DNA from: Actinomycetes bacterium
GTDB taxonomy: Bacteria; Actinomycetota; CADDZG01; JAHWKV01
Assembly (NCBI GenBank): GCA_029263075.1
Contig: JAJCYE010000125.1
Span: 1-34,276, forward strand
DNA: 34,276 nucleotides
Direction: 5' to 3'
This document shows, piece after piece, positions 32,256 through 34,276 of the stretch. How positions within the stretch are numbered: the stretch's first letter is position 1; each line of letters begins with the position of its first letter. Both the position numbers and the translations under genes were made by a program. The notes beneath the pieces are model-generated. The model worked only from the letters and a program-made list of their open reading frames with translations, made no database searches and was not told the DNA's origin.

Positions 32256-32267
32256 AAGTCGACAAAG
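32256..32267. repeat. TTTGTCGAC-type site, inverted
   Basis: AAGTCGACAAAG, the reverse complement of CTTTGTCGACTT, lies five bases after a small hairpin (CCTTA-AATC-TAAGG, 32238-32251). It is the third copy of the TTTGTCGAC core near the parA operon. Confidence 0.4.
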
Positions 32268-32861
32268 TGCTATGTCTATGAGGAGACTCCGGGGCTCCGA
32301 CCCGATGGTTTTGTGCCTGGCAGAGAGGGAATTTAGGTGTGTCGAAGCTTCAGTGAGGGTTCCACGCGGGCCCATGCGCCGGCCGTTGTCCCGGTCCGGG
32401 TGGCGTCAGGTAGGGCGCATACGCCGGTGGGAGATGCCCAAGGGGACCGGCTCGGATGACGAGAGAATGGGTTGAAAGCCGTTTGCAGGGGTAGAGGGAG
32501 TAGCTGTCCGAAGGGTGGGCGGAGCGGCGGTTTGCCCGGGGGTCGAGCAGGCTGCGAAGCCGTGGGCCGGCCCGCTGACGGTGAAAGAACCAGAGCAGCC
32601 GACTCCGCTTCGGCGGACTACGCACCGGGATTGACCGACAGTTTCAGGATGTCGCGGGCGTTCGGGACGAGTAAGCAATCCCCGGTGGCGACGTCGACGG
32701 CCTGGTGCGGTATCCGTGGAGCCCGGCCAACGATTGCGAGAATCCATGGACGATGGACGGTGGGGCCCGACAGAGCAGATCGAAGGCTAGGATCATGCAA
32801 ATCGACAAGCGGGAGCTCCGACAGCTGATCGACAAGCTGGAGGCCCGAACTAGTTGATGCG

Positions 32862-33260
32862 TACTACCCGGCAGGACTACGTTCGCCACATCCGGCCAGC
32901 GGCAGGCCGTGCGACACCGATGCCGGCAGTCTGACCATCGCGGCCGATCGCGGGCTGACCTACGCCGAGTTTGGCTGGCTGGCGCAGGAGGTCCTCCACC
33001 GAACCGGCATTGCACTCCGGAGAGACGACCAGGCATGCCGGTGGATTCTGGTTCGGCACGCGGGCAACCATGCCCACTTGGTGGCGACCCTGGCGCGGCA
33101 GGACGGGGCCCGGTGTGATCCTGCGTTCGATCGCCGCAAGTCGCAGGACGCCGCCCGGGCATTCGAGCGCCGGGCACCCGGATCTGCTTCAGCTTCGCCC
33201 GGCCGACCGGTGGCAAGTTGCCGAAAGTTCTTCGCAGATTTCGGCGGCCTGGTGGCCTAA
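32862..33260 (+). pseudogene. Remnant of a plasmid-type relaxase
   Basis: In the frame ending at the stop 33258-33260 the translation contains LTYAEFGWLAQEVLHRTGIA, then RRDDQACRWILVRHAGNHAH followed directly by LVATLARQDGAR. This closely resembles the central part of actinobacterial relaxase/mobilization nucleases, where the motif-III core reads W.AVRHADDHIHIVATL.RQDG. Here the metal-binding core has changed (HAGNHAH). There is no start codon with a ribosome site and no N-terminal catalytic Tyr region, and the C-terminal domain is missing. It is therefore a broken fragment of a mobilizable or conjugative element. A 20-residue frame with coiled-coil character lies just upstream (32795-32857). 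Confidence 0.6.
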
Positions 33261-33330
33261 CTTGACCGGCTTATGGCCGGTGGCGGGATCACGCTCCAAA
33301 AGGCCGGCCCAGCGGGGCCGAGGAGCGAGA

Positions 33331-33344
33331 TCCCCTTAAGGGGA
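33331..33344. repeat. Perfect 14-bp palindrome
   Basis: TCCCCTTAAGGGGA, between the relaxase remnant and the EEP pseudogene. It could be a terminator stem or an element end; no other sign of either is seen. Confidence 0.4.
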
Positions 33345-33409
33345 CATGGGAAGAAGCGGGGGAGCGGTGGAGCAGGGCGGGACGGCGGTGAGGCATAGGG
33401 ATTATCGGC

Positions 33410-34276
33410 ATGGCCGGACGAATCGGGTCAACCGGTAAGGAGCCACCAGGCTCTGCGACGTCCTCGGTGAAGTTCATCTGCGATGCCGTTCCATGGCCCA
33501 CAGCCAATGGCCTTGTCGCCATTTCTCAGGATCGTTCGGGCAAGATCACGGAGCGAACCTGGTGAGGACATCTCGAAGGAGTTTGGCGCGGCGACGGACA
33601 AAACTTTGACGTTGCTCCTGCGGTCATGAGTTCCCTAGGTACGAGAAATCCGATGCCGACCGTCATTTCGTTCAACGAAATTTGCCGGTATCAGTGGGAC
33701 TACATCTGGAGCATGATTCAATTCTCCGCACCCTTCGGGCTCGAATACGTCGCCTTCGCCCATTGGTCGATTCCCATCAGAAAGCGCCTGCTACGGCAGT
33801 GCATTCGGCAATGTCATCGTAAGCATCCGTGGTCTCGGAACCTACGGAATTGACAAGCAGTATTTGGCGCAAGATGTCGGGGTAGAAAAACGAGGGGCCG
33901 CGTGCCTCGCCGCACTTGTCATCCAGGCTGCCGCCTGCTCGACCCACCTTGAGACTCCCAAAGGTAGCGGACCAGACAGATTCGATATCCCCAAGGCTCA
34001 ACAATGGGAGTTGAGTGTCTTGGTGAACCAATGGGCTGTTCAGGGAACTCCACTCTTTGTTTTAGGTGACTTCAACATGGGGCCGGCAGACAATCTGTCG
34101 GCATTTTCAGGTTGGTGGTACCCGGTGTTCGCTGGGGGGGGGATAGGACGAACGCCACGGTGAACAACAACCGAGATACCTGGCGAAGCAAGTCAGATCC
34201 CTTTGGGGTGAACGAGAAGGCGTTGGACTATACGTTTAGGCGCGCTCCGAATCTCTTCACCAAGGATGCGAACCTA
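33410..34276 (+). pseudogene. Broken EEP-family nuclease (runs off window)
   Basis: Pieces of one endonuclease/exonuclease/phosphatase protein lie in changing frames. From ATG 33410 the frame reads to ITERTW and meets TGA at 33563-33565, just where the family's Trp-Asn motif should be. It continues in the same frame as GVWRGDGQNFDVAPAVMSSL and VISFNEICRYQWDYI to about 33775. The frame then changes to that of SAFGNVIVSIRGLGTYGIDK, ACSTHLETPKG and LFVLGDFNMGPADN. It changes again at a run of nine G (34134-34142) to RDTWRSKSDPFGVNEKALDY, open at the edge. Catalytic motifs (NEIC, STHLET, GDFN) survive, so decay is recent, or some shifts are sequencing errors. It is not a copy of the intact EEP gene at 11549-12511. 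Confidence 0.65.

Larger units (their letters stand above)
32022..32794. other. Non-coding or decayed region
   Basis: About 770 bases without a convincing gene. The first ~250 are less GC-rich than the surroundings and hold the two TTTGTCGAC-type sites, the palindrome TTATCGATAA (32077-32086) and a GC hairpin near 32190-32212. An open frame at 32206-32475 (plus) has no recognisable domain or ribosome-binding site. A minus-strand frame at 32618-32800 (HRPWILAIVGRAPRIPHQAV) may be a remnant of an unidentified protein. Base composition shift and the relaxase remnant beyond suggest degenerate mobile DNA. Confidence 0.5.

Noticed and set aside
32279-32305. RNase P RNA-like motif (GAGGAGACTCCGGGGCTCC)
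   Set aside because: It resembles the GAGGAAAGTCCGGGCTCC core only partly; no second conserved region or P4 pairing partner was found downstream.
32206-32475. 89-residue frame after the RHH gene
   Set aside because: No ribosome site at the start, Arg-rich composition like random high-GC DNA, and no domain recognised.
32644-33216. 190-residue minus-strand frame
   Set aside because: Its left part opposes the relaxase remnant and has shadow-like composition; no start signal or domain.

Overview
This window looks like the chromosome of a high-GC member of the Actinomycetota. The strongest evidence is gene order. A small TPR protein, a HAD phosphatase, a tiny acidic protein, tlyA, nadK, steA, steB, pyrG, a Nudix hydrolase and a parA-like gene appear in the order known from Mycobacterium tuberculosis Rv1691 to Rv1708, and a similar order is known from Streptomyces. 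The insertions and losses relative to those genera (no recN, xerD or scpAB here) suggest a deep-branching lineage. That placement is inference.

Layout. (1) 1-5965: the 3' part of a TPR protein with an Arg/Ser/Pro/Asp repeat tail, a metallo-beta-lactamase-fold hydrolase and a DUF1015 protein on the minus strand, a short TPR protein coupled to a HAD phosphatase, a two-helix membrane protein and a rhomboid protease. (2) 6085-10949: an M23 peptidase with coiled coil, a 46-residue acidic protein, tlyA, nadK, steA and steB. recN, normally between nadK and steA, is absent. (3) 10946-15981: an accessory block that separates steB from murJ. It holds an unknown protein, an endonuclease/exonuclease/phosphatase (EEP) protein, a crcB pair, a cyclic-nucleotide-binding-fold protein divergent from a MocR regulator with a repeated operator-like motif, and a DUF4258-DUF2283 pair. 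(4) 15982-24250: a tightly overlapping envelope operon with murJ, two paralogous proteins carrying a degenerate alkaline-phosphatase-like ectodomain and a polytopic membrane domain, a MraY/WecA-family transferase between them, and a small membrane protein paired with an HTTM-like protein. (5) 24403-29816: pyrG, nudix, ald, a lipoprotein and a secreted RlpA-type protein with a CwlO/PcsB-like coiled coil. (6) 29966-32021: a DksA/TraR-type zinc-finger protein, then a ParA-like ATPase with a ribbon-helix-helix partner. (7) 32022-34276: decayed DNA with remnants of a plasmid-type relaxase and of a secreted EEP nuclease.

How the parts fit. The core is about cell-envelope growth and division: SteA/SteB, MurJ, the transferase and the AlkP-like pair, M23 and RlpA proteins. 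Housekeeping genes (CTP synthase, NAD kinase, TlyA, Ald) are interleaved. Many genes in operons overlap by four bases (ATGA, GTGA or TTGA). Many first genes have a TANNNT-like -10 box 7 to 12 bases before the start codon, so leaderless transcription appears common.

Most notable candidates: the duplicated AlkP-like/transferase/MurJ operon; a ParA plus ribbon-helix-helix module flanked by TTTGTCGAC sites; and a MocR operator with three direct repeats spaced 32-33 bp. No tRNA, rRNA or CRISPR was seen.
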